This document shows, piece by piece, positions 44,027 to 51,513 of a stretch of 64,000 nt of DNA. The stretch spans positions 218,652-282,651 of the forward strand of contig NZ_BAAAIV010000010.1 in the NCBI RefSeq assembly GCF_039526245.1, given 5' to 3'. Positions within the stretch are counted from its first letter, which is position 1, and each line of letters opens with the position of its first letter. The position numbers and the translations under genes are program-made. The DNA comes from Arthrobacter_H rhombi (GTDB taxonomy: Bacteria; Actinomycetota; Actinomycetes; Actinomycetales; Micrococcaceae). The notes beneath the pieces were generated by a model. It saw only the letters and a list, made by a program, of their open reading frames with translations. It was not told the DNA's origin and ran no database searches.

Positions 44027-44263
44027 ATGGCAGCTGTATGCCAGGTGACAGGTGCAGTTCCGGGCTTCGGACACAGCATCTCCCACTCGCACCGCCGCAA
44101 CAAGCGTCGGTTCGACCCGAATATCCAGAAGAAGCGCTACTGGGTTCCTTCCCTGCGCCGCAATGTCACGCTGACCCTGTCGGCCAAGGGCATCAAGACC
44201 ATCGACGTCCGCGGCATCGACCGCGTTGTCGCCGACCTGCTGGCGAAGGGTGTGAAGCTCTAA
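44027..44263 (+). CDS. rpmB: 50S ribosomal protein L28 (C- type)
   Basis: The 78-residue protein AAVCQVTGAVPGFGHSISHSHRRNKRRFDPN... is L28. It lacks the two CxxC pairs of the zinc-binding C+ form; only one cysteine is present. TGAGGAG gives ideal spacing to the ATG at 44027. First gene of rpmB-rpmG-rpsN, a set that in many actinobacteria is the zinc-independent paralogue group. Confidence 0.95.
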   Translation: MAAVCQVTGAVPGFGHSISHSHRRNKRRFDPNIQKKRYWVPSLRRNVTLTLSAKGIKTIDVRGIDRVVADLLAKGVKL

Positions 44264-44264
44264 C

Positions 44265-44432
44265 ATGGCAAAAGCACAAGATGTACGCCCCATCATCAAG
44301 ATGAAGTCGACTGCCGGAACCGGGTTCACCTACGTGACCCGCAAGAACCGTCGTAACAACCCGGACCGCATGGTCCTGAAGAAGTACGATCCGGTCATCC
44401 GCAAGCACGTCGAATTCCGAGAGGAGCGCTAA
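44265..44432 (+). CDS. rpmG: 50S ribosomal protein L33 (C- type)
   Basis: A 55-residue protein that starts AKAQDVRPIIKMKSTAGTGF and continues VTRKNRRNNPDRMVLKKYDP. It contains no cysteine, so it is the zinc-free form of L33. Its ATG follows the rpmB stop by a single base, which implies translational coupling. Confidence 0.95.
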   Translation: MAKAQDVRPIIKMKSTAGTGFTYVTRKNRRNNPDRMVLKKYDPVIRKHVEFREER

Positions 44433-44436
44433 ACAC

Positions 44437-44742
44437 ATGGCTAAGAAGTCCAAGATTGCTCGTAACGAGCAGCGCAAGGTCATCGTGGAGCGCTACGCCG
44501 CGAAGCGTGCCGAGCTGAAGAAGACCCTGGTCGACGAGACCGCAACCGACGAGGCACGCGAAGAGGCCCGCCTGGGCCTGCAGAAGCTGCCCCGCAACGC
44601 CTCGCCGGTGCGCGTGCGCAACCGCGACTCGATCGACGGCCGCCCGCGCGGCACGCTCCAGAAGTTCGGGATCTCCCGTGTCCGCTTCCGCGACATGGCC
44701 CACCGTGGCGAACTTCCGGGCATCACCAAGTCGTCCTGGTAA
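44437..44742 (+). CDS. rpsN: 30S ribosomal protein S14 (C- type)
   Basis: This 101-residue long-form S14 (AKKSKIARNEQRKVIVERYA ... NRDSIDGRPRGTLQKFGISRVRFRDMAHRGELPGITKSSW) has no CxxC zinc motif. The short zinc-binding S14 of the main ribosomal operons would be about 61 residues. It is 4 nt after rpmG, preceded by GAGGAG inside rpmG. Confidence 0.95.
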   Translation: MAKKSKIARNEQRKVIVERYAAKRAELKKTLVDETATDEAREEARLGLQKLPRNASPVRVRNRDSIDGRPRGTLQKFGISRVRFRDMAHRGELPGITKSSW

Positions 44743-44761
44743 ACACCAGCGATTGACCCTC

Positions 44762-44793
44762 GAGGGCCCCTTCCGGCAACGGAAGGGGCCCTC
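44762..44793. terminator. Terminator after rpsN
   Basis: GAGGGCCCCTTCCG and CGGAAGGGGCCCTC form a perfect 14-bp stem with a GCAA loop. It lies between rpsN and the convergent DUF1992-like gene and probably serves both strands. Confidence 0.85.
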
Positions 44794-44824
44794 AGGCGTT
44801 AACGGGGTCTGCGAGCTGTCGCGG

Positions 44825-45508
44825 TCACGTCGAGGGTGACCACAGCCACCGCAACGCACGCCGCCACCGGCCGGCGGAACGGGATCCCGGCTCCGGCGCC
44901 GTGGGTGGTTGGCGCTCCATGGGCCGGCCAGCGGCGGTGCGGCGAGCGCGCCAGTTCCGCACCTCGGTGTCCGGGTCCCGCAGTGCGGTGATCACCGGTG
45001 GACCGCCCAGCAGCTGGCGCCTGGCCTCGCGGATCCTGGAGTTGAAGTCCGTCACGGCCTCCCTGACCTGCGCCTCGCCGGGCAGTGCGTCCAGGGTCTG
45101 GTCCATCGCGGCGTCCTCGGTCCGCAGCAGCAGCGCAGGCGGCCCGACCCCGCTGATCCGCTCGCGCTGCATCAGCGACTTGAGCCACCAGTCGGGATCG
45201 GAGGAGGAGAGCGAGGGCAGCGCTTTGCCGGCGTAGGCCAGGTCGTCGAAGTCACCACGGGCGATCGCCCGGTCGATGCTCGGCGTGGCGATCTGCCAGG
45301 CCTCGTCGGCGGCGTGGAAGACCGGCGGATTTTCCAAGGGGCCCTCGGTGGCGATGCCGGCACGGTCCGCCTTCGCGCGGAAGGCGGATCCGGAGCGCTG
45401 CTCGTACTCGTCGGCAGGGCTCGGGGTCCCCGCGGCTTCCTGCGCGTCCCGATACCGGGCGGCCTCCAGCCGCGCAGCGTCGTGCTCGGGGGAGGGTGTT
45501 CGGGCCAT
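44825..45508 (-). CDS. DUF1992 / DnaJ-homologue-subfamily-C28-like protein
   Basis: This 227-residue protein has the conserved DUF1992 core PSIDRAIARGDFDDLAYAGKALP ... SDPDWWLKSLMQRERI, with a following helical region. The family (DNAJC28 conserved domain) has no known enzymatic role. No J-domain HPD motif is present. The C-terminus is Arg/Trp-rich (GRWRRALRWLW). The start at 45508 agrees with the first methionine before the homologous region. Confidence 0.78.
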   Translation of the reverse strand: MARTPSPEHDAARLEAARYRDAQEAAGTPSPADEYEQRSGSAFRAKADRAGIATEGPLENPPVFHAADEAWQIATPSIDRAIARGDFDDLAYAGKALPSLSSSDPDWWLKSLMQRERISGVGPPALLLRTEDAAMDQTLDALPGEAQVREAVTDFNSRIREARRQLLGGPPVITALRDPDTEVRNWRARRTAAGRPMERQPPTAPEPGSRSAGRWRRALRWLWSPST

Positions 45509-45596
45509 GGGGGCCACCGCCTCGGTTGGGGATCGTGGATCCAGCCTACCGAGGCGGTGGCAGGGCCTCAAGACTCCGCCAGGCAGCGGCCGAAGA

Positions 45597-46931
45597 TCAG
45601 CCCGGAATGCCCGCCAGTTCGTTGGGGGCGTGCGGCAGTTCGTGGGAGACCATGAGCTTCGCACTCTCCAGATCCACCAGGTGCACCGTGCTGGTGGCCG
45701 GTTCGGAGACGTACGCGATGCCACCCTGGACGGACAGGGTCGGGCGGGGCTGCTGCCACTCGGTGGGTTCCTTCCATGGCCGGGTGACGCGGATCGACTC
45801 GGTGATCTTTCCGCTCTGTGGATCGATGATGCGCAGCCGTCCGTCGGTGCCCAGGACCAGGGCCTCGCCGTCCGGTCCTCGGCCCAGGGAACGGAATGAA
45901 TAGCTGGCGCCGGTCTCCACGAGGTCCATGGTGCCGGTGGCCGTGTTGGTCAGGCTCACCCGTGTGGGGCGTTCCAACTCGGCATCCGCATCCGACTTGT
46001 AGTCCCCAAGCACGACGGCCGATGCGTCGCTGCCTGCCTGGTTGCCCACCCGGCCGTAGGCGGTAGGTGCCGTGGCCTTGCTGATCTTGCCGTGGCGGTA
46101 GATGAGCATGCCGTCTTCACAGCCGAAGGCGAAGGCGTCGTCGGCGGCCGCGGCGGCACCGTGGACCCCGGGGCAATCCGCGGAGCGGGCCAGATCGGGC
46201 CGTGTCCCGGAGGAGTCGGCAGGTCCGGAGACCGTGATGCCGGACCGGGAGTCCGGGGTGCCCTCCGTCATGAGCAGTTTGCCGTCGTCGAGCTCGATGG
46301 CCAGGCCGTGGTGGGCCGTAGGGGCCTGGGCCTGCGTGGTGTGAGGCATCCCGTCGCCCAGCTCTGCCGGATCCAGGATGGTGGCACGCCCGCTGCCGTC
46401 GTCGAACAGGACGGTCCGGTCGCCATGGTGGAACACGTGGCCAGGCTCCGTGGCGGGGAAGAGGACGTCGGTGAGTCCAGCGGGCGCTGCGTAGTGGTGG
46501 TCGTGGTCGCCGTGCGGGACCGACCATGCTCCGGCGTCCAGGGCCCGGAACCCGCCCGAGGTGCCCACCAGGACATGGCGGCCGTCGCCGGCTGCGGTGA
46601 TCCGGTTGAAGCCGGCGAGGGGCTCATCAAGCACTGTCTCGCCGGTGGAGGCGTCCAGGACCATGATGCCGCCATCGTAGGTGGCGACCAGACGTGGCGT
46701 GGACGTTGCCGCCTCGAGGGGAGCTGCGGTGGCTGGTGCGCTTTCGTCGGGGTCGGCGGAAGCAGCGTGGCCGCCGGCGCACCCTGCCAGGAGCAGCAAG
46801 GTGGCCAGGGCTCCAGTGGCCGCCACGGGTCGGCTTCCCGCGACGCCGCGGTGACGCTCCGAGCGGGGTGGATTCAGGCCGAAATCCGGGGAAGCGGCGG
46901 ATGGACAGGACAGGGGTGGGGTATCGATCAT
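45597..46931 (-). CDS. aztD: Zinc metallochaperone AztD-like lipoprotein
   Basis: The 444-residue exported protein has a long N-terminal tail and a lipoprotein-type signal (GALATLLLLAGC). The mature part is a beta-propeller-like chain (LVATYDGGIMVLDASTGETV, ... LRIIDPQSGKITESIRV, ... VSEPATSTVHLVDLESAKLM) with a HGDHDHH zinc-binding cluster, further histidines (FHHGDR, TAHHGL) and a disulfide pair (ADCPGVHG, FGCEDG). This fits AztD, which hands Zn2+ to an ABC binding protein. A Zur-like box lies upstream, and TAGGAT sits exactly 6 nt before the ATG (leaderless). Confidence 0.8.
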   Translation of the reverse strand: MIDTPPLSCPSAASPDFGLNPPRSERHRGVAGSRPVAATGALATLLLLAGCAGGHAASADPDESAPATAAPLEAATSTPRLVATYDGGIMVLDASTGETVLDEPLAGFNRITAAGDGRHVLVGTSGGFRALDAGAWSVPHGDHDHHYAAPAGLTDVLFPATEPGHVFHHGDRTVLFDDGSGRATILDPAELGDGMPHTTQAQAPTAHHGLAIELDDGKLLMTEGTPDSRSGITVSGPADSSGTRPDLARSADCPGVHGAAAAADDAFAFGCEDGMLIYRHGKISKATAPTAYGRVGNQAGSDASAVVLGDYKSDADAELERPTRVSLTNTATGTMDLVETGASYSFRSLGRGPDGEALVLGTDGRLRIIDPQSGKITESIRVTRPWKEPTEWQQPRPTLSVQGGIAYVSEPATSTVHLVDLESAKLMVSHELPHAPNELAGIPG

Positions 46932-46937
46932 GAATCG

Positions 46938-46966
46938 ATCCTATGCTTAATAAGAACGATTCTCAT
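46938..46966 (-). promoter_or_regulatory. Zur-like box and -10 element of aztD
   Basis: On the minus strand ATGAGAATCGTTCTT (46966-46952) shares twelve consecutive bases with the box of znuA. The hexamer TAGGAT (46943-46938) follows 8 nt later and the aztD ATG (46931) 6 nt after that. Binding of a repressor here would cover the -35 region. Confidence 0.72.
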
Positions 46967-47179
46967 ATATGACCTGAGGCGGATGTCGACCCCAAAAGCG
47001 GCCCTTGCAGTGAAAAAACCGCCAAATTCCGGGGAAAAACCAAAAAATTCGGGCCAAACGCCCTGAAACTGGGCGTGTCTGTCGGTGAGGACTGATAGTT
47101 TCCTTCTCAGTAGTCCCCGCAACCGCAGGGCAACCCGGCCGGAAACGGGCGGGCACATAACAGTCCAGGAGGAAATACA
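46967..47179 (+). promoter_or_regulatory. Promoter region of hup
   Basis: The 213-bp stretch holds A-rich runs (near 47012-47050) and a strong ribosome site CCAGGAGG (47165-47172). No obvious operator other than the aztD Zur-like box to its left is seen. A TAGTTT near 47096 may be a -10 element. Confidence 0.35.
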
Positions 47180-47464
47180 TTGGCTTTGAACCGTAGTGAA
47201 CTCGTTGCAGTCGTCGCCGAGAAGACCGGCAACTCCCAGGTCGCCGTGAACGCCGTGCTGGATTCGGTGTTCGAGACGTTCGTGGAGCAGGTCTCCAAGG
47301 GCGAGAAGGTGTCGATCCCGGGCTGGCTCGCCGTCGAGCGCACCGACCGTGCAGCCCGCACCGGCCGCAACCCGCAGACCGGCGAAACCATCCAGATCCC
47401 GGCCGGCCACTCCGTGAAGCTGACCGCCGGCTCGAAGCTGAAGGCTGCCGTCTCCAAGAAGTAG
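47180..47464 (+). CDS. hup: HU-family DNA-binding protein
   Basis: The 94-residue histone-like protein has NRSELVAVVAEKTGNSQVAVNAVLDSVFETF, VSIPGWLAVERTDRAARTGRNPQTGETIQIPA (the DNA-wrapping beta arm) and a basic end. It lacks the long Lys/Ala C-terminal tail of mycobacterial HupB. Start is TTG at 47180 with AGGAGG well spaced. HU bends and compacts the nucleoid. Confidence 0.95.
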   Translation: MALNRSELVAVVAEKTGNSQVAVNAVLDSVFETFVEQVSKGEKVSIPGWLAVERTDRAARTGRNPQTGETIQIPAGHSVKLTAGSKLKAAVSKK

Positions 47465-47483
47465 ATCCCTCTTTTGAGGATCC

Positions 47484-47519
47484 GAGGGCCCGTTCCGCCA
47501 TCCGGTGGAACGGGCCCTC
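47484..47519 (+). terminator. Terminator after hup
   Basis: GAGGGCCCGTTCC and GGAACGGGCCCTC pair over 13 bp around a GCCATCCGGT loop, followed by GTTCTCT. It starts 20 nt after the hup stop codon. Confidence 0.85.
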
Positions 47520-47552
47520 GTTCTCTCGGGAGCCCCTCCGCTATCATCAAAT

Positions 47553-47571
47553 ATTCTACGTGGCGTAGAAT
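47553..47571. promoter_or_regulatory. Operator-like palindrome upstream of copC
   Basis: ATTCTACG-TGG-CGTAGAAT is a perfect 8-3-8 inverted repeat 54 nt before the copC start. It does not look like a Zur or CsoR site. Its length suits a dimeric winged-helix repressor, possibly copper-linked, but the binding protein is not in the window. Confidence 0.55.
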
Positions 47572-47625
47572 TTAAGCCATCCGGCAGTCCGCTGCCGACC
47601 CACCCCCAGGTACCGAAGGACCACC

Positions 47626-48324
47626 ATGAATCCCTCCAGCACCGCCCGCCTGCACACCCCGCGGGCGATCGCTGCCACGCACCCGGGCCTGGGTACGTTG
47701 AACCGCTCGCTCCTCGCCGCTGCGGCCGCCGCCCTGCTGGCCGCCGTGGCCCTGTTCATGGCACCCTCCGCCTCGGCCCACGACTCGCTCATCGGGTCCA
47801 CCCCGAAGAACGGGGCCAGCGTCAGCAGTGCGCTGGACTCCGTGGAACTGACCTTCAGCGGCGAACTCAAGCCGATCGGCAACCAGGTCAGCCTCAGTGA
47901 CGCCACCGGCGCCAAGCACGATGCCGAGACCTCCACGAGCGGAAACGCCTTGACCGTGGACTTCGGCAAGGCGCTGCCCGCCGGGGAGTACACGCTCGTC
48001 TGGCGTGTGGTCTCCAGCGATGGCCACCCCATCGAGGGAACCCAGGCCAACCATGAGGCGCTGGCCTTCACGGTGAAGGGCGCGAGCGCCACCTCCTCTG
48101 CACCGGCCATGTCGGCACCGGCCGCGACCGCATCGAGTGCACCCTCGGCTGCCGAATCGACGGCACCCTCCGCGGCCGCCGCTCCGGCCGCTGATTCCGC
48201 GCAGGATGCCTCATCCGGCGGCCTTCCAGGAGCCGTCATCTGGATCATCATCGCGGTGGCAGTGATTGCTGCCGCGGCGACCGTGGTGGCCAAGGCCCGT
48301 CGGCAAGGCGGCCGGGGCCGGTAA
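47626..48324 (+). CDS. copC: CopC-domain copper protein with C-terminal anchor
   Basis: This 232-residue protein has a signal peptide (LLAAAAAALLAAVALFMAPSASA) cleaved before HDSLIGSTP, leaving an N-terminal histidine as in the CopC Cu(II) site. It is followed by the CopC beta-barrel with the SSDGHPIEG histidine. A Ser/Ala/Pro-rich linker (about 60 residues) leads to a C-terminal membrane helix. AAGGACC precedes the ATG. It is followed 83 nt later by the copD-ctaG fusion, so the two probably deliver or import copper together. Confidence 0.88.
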   Translation: MNPSSTARLHTPRAIAATHPGLGTLNRSLLAAAAAALLAAVALFMAPSASAHDSLIGSTPKNGASVSSALDSVELTFSGELKPIGNQVSLSDATGAKHDAETSTSGNALTVDFGKALPAGEYTLVWRVVSSDGHPIEGTQANHEALAFTVKGASATSSAPAMSAPAATASSAPSAAESTAPSAAAAPAADSAQDASSGGLPGAVIWIIIAVAVIAAAATVVAKARRQGGRGR

Positions 48325-48407
48325 CCGGTCGGTGAGCCAGGACACCGGGGCCTTCGAGGTCGCGGTCAAGGTGCGAGAATGGAAGGCATGGAAGCAGGGT
48401 TGAAGCA

Positions 48408-50561
48408 GTGAGTCATAGTGTCTTGCCGGGTCGCGGCCCGGCTTCCCCGACGCCTTCGTCGCCCCGCACTCCACCAGCAGGACGCAAGCCGGCCCGGCTG
48501 TGGCAGATCCTGCTGCTGCCCGCCATCCCGATCAGCCTCCTGGTGCTGGCTGTCGCGCTGGAATTCTCGGGCGCCGCACAGGGCACCGAGCTAGCCGACC
48601 CCGGAGCCTTCACCCGGTGGTCGCTGCCGGTGGCCACCCTGATCCACCACACCGCCATGGCCGTCACCATCGGTGCGCTGGTCTTCGCCGCGACCGTCCT
48701 TCCCCGTTCGACCAAACCGCACCGTGCCCGCAAGGGGTCCGGCGGGACCGACGGCGGCGAGGAACACCCGGCATTCACCCGCGCCATGAACGTCGCCGCC
48801 GGAGCGGCAGTCGTCTGGACGCTGGCCGCGGTCGCCGTGCTCATCCTGACCTTCTCCGATGTCGCCGGTCTCCCGCTCTCCGCGGACTCCGCGTACACCG
48901 ACTCGATGAAGGACTACATCCTCAACATCTCGCTGGGCCAGGCCTGGTCGTGGATGATCGTCATCGCGGCGATCATCAGCTCGCTGGCCTTCGTGGTCCG
49001 CTCACCCACCGGGGTAGGACTCAGCGCCGTGTTCTCCCTCTTCGGCATCCTCCCGCTCTCGCTCATCGGCCACGCGGCCGGTGGCGACGACCACTGGGGT
49101 GCCACCAACGCCATCCTGCTCCACCTCTTCGGCATCTGCCTCTGGGTGGGCGGCATCGTCGTGCTGGCCTGCGTCGCCCCGTTGCTCACCGCGCCAGCCC
49201 CCGGAAAGTACCGCTCCACGCGCCCGGTGCTTGCCGGCGTCGTGCTCCAGCGCTTCTCCGCACTGGCCACCCTGGCCTTCTTCGTGGTCTTTGCCTCCGG
49301 CGTGGTCAGCGCATATGTCCGCATGGACCACTGGTCCCAGCTGCTCAGCGGCTACGGCGTGCTGGTCATGACCAAGGCTGTGCTGACGCTGGCCCTGGGG
49401 GCCCTGGGACTGGCACACCGACGGTGGGCCATCCCGCGGCTGCTCTCCGGCGCCGCATCGGCCACGGGGACCGCCTGGCGGATCGTGGCCGGGGAAACCA
49501 TCCTCATGGCCTCCACCATGGCCGTGGCGACGGCCCTGGCCCGGACCGCACCGCCGGTGGCCGAGGAACTGCCACCGGAAGCCACCCCGGCCCGCATCCT
49601 CACGGGCTATGACCTGCCGCCCGAGCTCGTGCCCTCCAGCTGGCTGACGGTCTGGCGGATCGACTGGCTCTGGCTGGCCATCATCATCTTCCTGGCCTTC
49701 GCCTACCTGAAGGGCATCCGCACCCTGCGCCGCCGCGGCGACGGCTGGTCCGTGCTGCGCACGGTGTCCTGGTTCGTCGGGTTGGCAGCGCTGTTCTACA
49801 TCACCTCCGGTGCACCTGCCGTCTACGGGGTGGTGCTCTTCTCGATGCACATGGTCGGGCACATGGCCCTGACGATGGTGGCACCGTTCTTCCTGGTGCT
49901 GGGTACTCCCATGACGCTGGCGCTCAAGGCGCTGCCCGCGCGCACCGACGGCACGCGGGGGGCCCGCGAGTGGCTGCTGGCCGGCATCCACTCCAAGTTC
50001 TCCCAGCTGGTGACCCATCCGATCTTCGCCGGGATCAACTTCGCCGGCTCGATCGTGCTGTTCTACGCGACTGACTTGTTCTACTTCGCGATGGCCGAAC
50101 ACACCGGCCACGAGCTGATGAACCTCCACTTCCTGCTCACCGGCTACATCTTCGCCCTGAACATGATCGACGGGGACCCCTTGCCCCGCCGGGCCGCGTA
50201 CCCGATCCGGCTCGTGCTGCTGCTGGCCACGATGAGCTTCCACGCCTTCTACGGCGTCTCCCTGATGGGCAGCAACTCACTGATCCAGGCCTCCTGGTTC
50301 GGCAACATGGGCCGTGACTGGGGCGCACTGCCGCTGGAGGACCAACGGGCAGGCGCCGGGGCCATGTGGGGGATCGGTGAAGTGCCCACGCTGCTGCTGG
50401 CGCTCGGCGTCATGATGACCTGGAACAAGGCAGACCGGCGTGAGGCCATCCGCACGGACCGCCAGGCCGACCGCGACAACGAGGCGGACCTGGAGGCCTA
50501 CAACGCCATGTTCGCCCAGCTCAAGGAAGAGGACCGGAGGATCGATCGCGGTGGACGATAA
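48408..50561 (+). CDS. CopD - CtaG (caa3-type) fusion, copper import and oxidase assembly
   Basis: The 717-residue membrane protein has two modules. The first (about residues 30 to 400, eight helices) is CopD-like with LIHHTAMAVTIGALVF and the LIGHAAGG ... LLHLFGICLWVGGIVVLA histidines. The second (about 410 to 690) is a CtaG_Caa3 domain: VYGVVLFSMHMVGHMALTMVAPFFLVLGTP, AEHTGHELMNLHFLLTGYIFALN and SFHAFYGVSLM, rich in conserved His and Met. Together they would move copper across the membrane for cytochrome oxidase assembly. Start is GTG 48408. Confidence 0.88.
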   Translation: MSHSVLPGRGPASPTPSSPRTPPAGRKPARLWQILLLPAIPISLLVLAVALEFSGAAQGTELADPGAFTRWSLPVATLIHHTAMAVTIGALVFAATVLPRSTKPHRARKGSGGTDGGEEHPAFTRAMNVAAGAAVVWTLAAVAVLILTFSDVAGLPLSADSAYTDSMKDYILNISLGQAWSWMIVIAAIISSLAFVVRSPTGVGLSAVFSLFGILPLSLIGHAAGGDDHWGATNAILLHLFGICLWVGGIVVLACVAPLLTAPAPGKYRSTRPVLAGVVLQRFSALATLAFFVVFASGVVSAYVRMDHWSQLLSGYGVLVMTKAVLTLALGALGLAHRRWAIPRLLSGAASATGTAWRIVAGETILMASTMAVATALARTAPPVAEELPPEATPARILTGYDLPPELVPSSWLTVWRIDWLWLAIIIFLAFAYLKGIRTLRRRGDGWSVLRTVSWFVGLAALFYITSGAPAVYGVVLFSMHMVGHMALTMVAPFFLVLGTPMTLALKALPARTDGTRGAREWLLAGIHSKFSQLVTHPIFAGINFAGSIVLFYATDLFYFAMAEHTGHELMNLHFLLTGYIFALNMIDGDPLPRRAAYPIRLVLLLATMSFHAFYGVSLMGSNSLIQASWFGNMGRDWGALPLEDQRAGAGAMWGIGEVPTLLLALGVMMTWNKADRREAIRTDRQADRDNEADLEAYNAMFAQLKEEDRRIDRGGR

Positions 50562-51372
50562 GCCCCACGCCAAGACGCCGCCCCCCGGGGTCCGCGCCCA
50601 GAAGACGGCGCTGGCCGCCGCCCGGTGGCTCGCCCTGGTGGTCCTGGTCATCGTCATCGTCATCGCCGTGACCAGCTGCTCGTCGGGAGCCGGGGACGAG
50701 GCAGCGCCGTCGAACCCGCACGAGGGCTCCGGCAGCGCCCCGGCATCTGCGTCGGCATCGGCTTCGGCGCCCACGGGACCCGCCGCCGACGGCGTTGCCG
50801 CGGGCATCGAGCGGGCCGCCTCCTACAACTTCACGCTCACCTCCACCGCCTCGGCCCAGGACCTGGAGGCCCTGCGTGCCGCACCGCAGGACACCCTGCA
50901 GGGCGCATCCGTGGCACCGTCTGCCTGCCGCAACGCCGTGGAGCAGTTGAACTGGTCGCCGGCAGGACTCGGCCAGGAGGCCGCCCGCACTGACTTCGCG
51001 GCCGATGGCGTGGAAGCGACCGGCTCGGTGGAGGTCGCCCGTGTCGGCGACCGGTCCGCACTGGACGGGCACTACGCCACGGTGCGGCAGATGCTCGACG
51101 CCTGCTCGGACGTGACCCTGTCCATCTCCGGGACCGAGGTCCCGCTGCGCAGCACCGCCCCGGCAGGGAAGGCGGCGGATGCGAAGTCCGCACTGCTGTG
51201 GAGCCGGGCGGGGAAGGGCAGCGACCTGCAGCAGCAGGCGCTGGTCCTCATCGGGGAGCGCAACGGCTACGTGGCGATGGTCTCCTTCATCGGCACCAGC
51301 GGCCTGGATGACGCGAAATTCTCCAGCATGGCCGACGGCATCCTCACCGCCACGCTGAAGGGCCTCGCCTGA
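50551..51372 (+). CDS. Membrane-anchored or lipoprotein of unknown function
   Basis: A 273-residue protein starting at GTG 50551, overlapping the copD-ctaG end by 11 nt, with GGAGG 10 nt upstream. An N-terminal hydrophobic stretch ends in VIAVTSC, lipobox-like, followed by a low-complexity Ser/Ala linker. The rest (NFTLTSTASAQDLEAL ... MADGILTATLKGLA) shows no known domain. Two cysteines (SACRNA, DACSDV) may form a disulfide. It probably works with the copper proteins upstream. Confidence 0.65.
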   Translation: MDDKPHAKTPPPGVRAQKTALAAARWLALVVLVIVIVIAVTSCSSGAGDEAAPSNPHEGSGSAPASASASASAPTGPAADGVAAGIERAASYNFTLTSTASAQDLEALRAAPQDTLQGASVAPSACRNAVEQLNWSPAGLGQEAARTDFAADGVEATGSVEVARVGDRSALDGHYATVRQMLDACSDVTLSISGTEVPLRSTAPAGKAADAKSALLWSRAGKGSDLQQQALVLIGERNGYVAMVSFIGTSGLDDAKFSSMADGILTATLKGLA

Positions 51373-51513
51373 CCCGGCCCCACGGCAGGGGACCCGCGTG
51401 ATGGGCGTCGTCCCGGCGTCGTACGCCGTCATCCGCATCCCGGCCCGGGAACAATCCCGGCCATAATGGGGTTGGGACCCTTACGTCAGCCGACAACCAA
51501 CGGGAGCTTTTTC

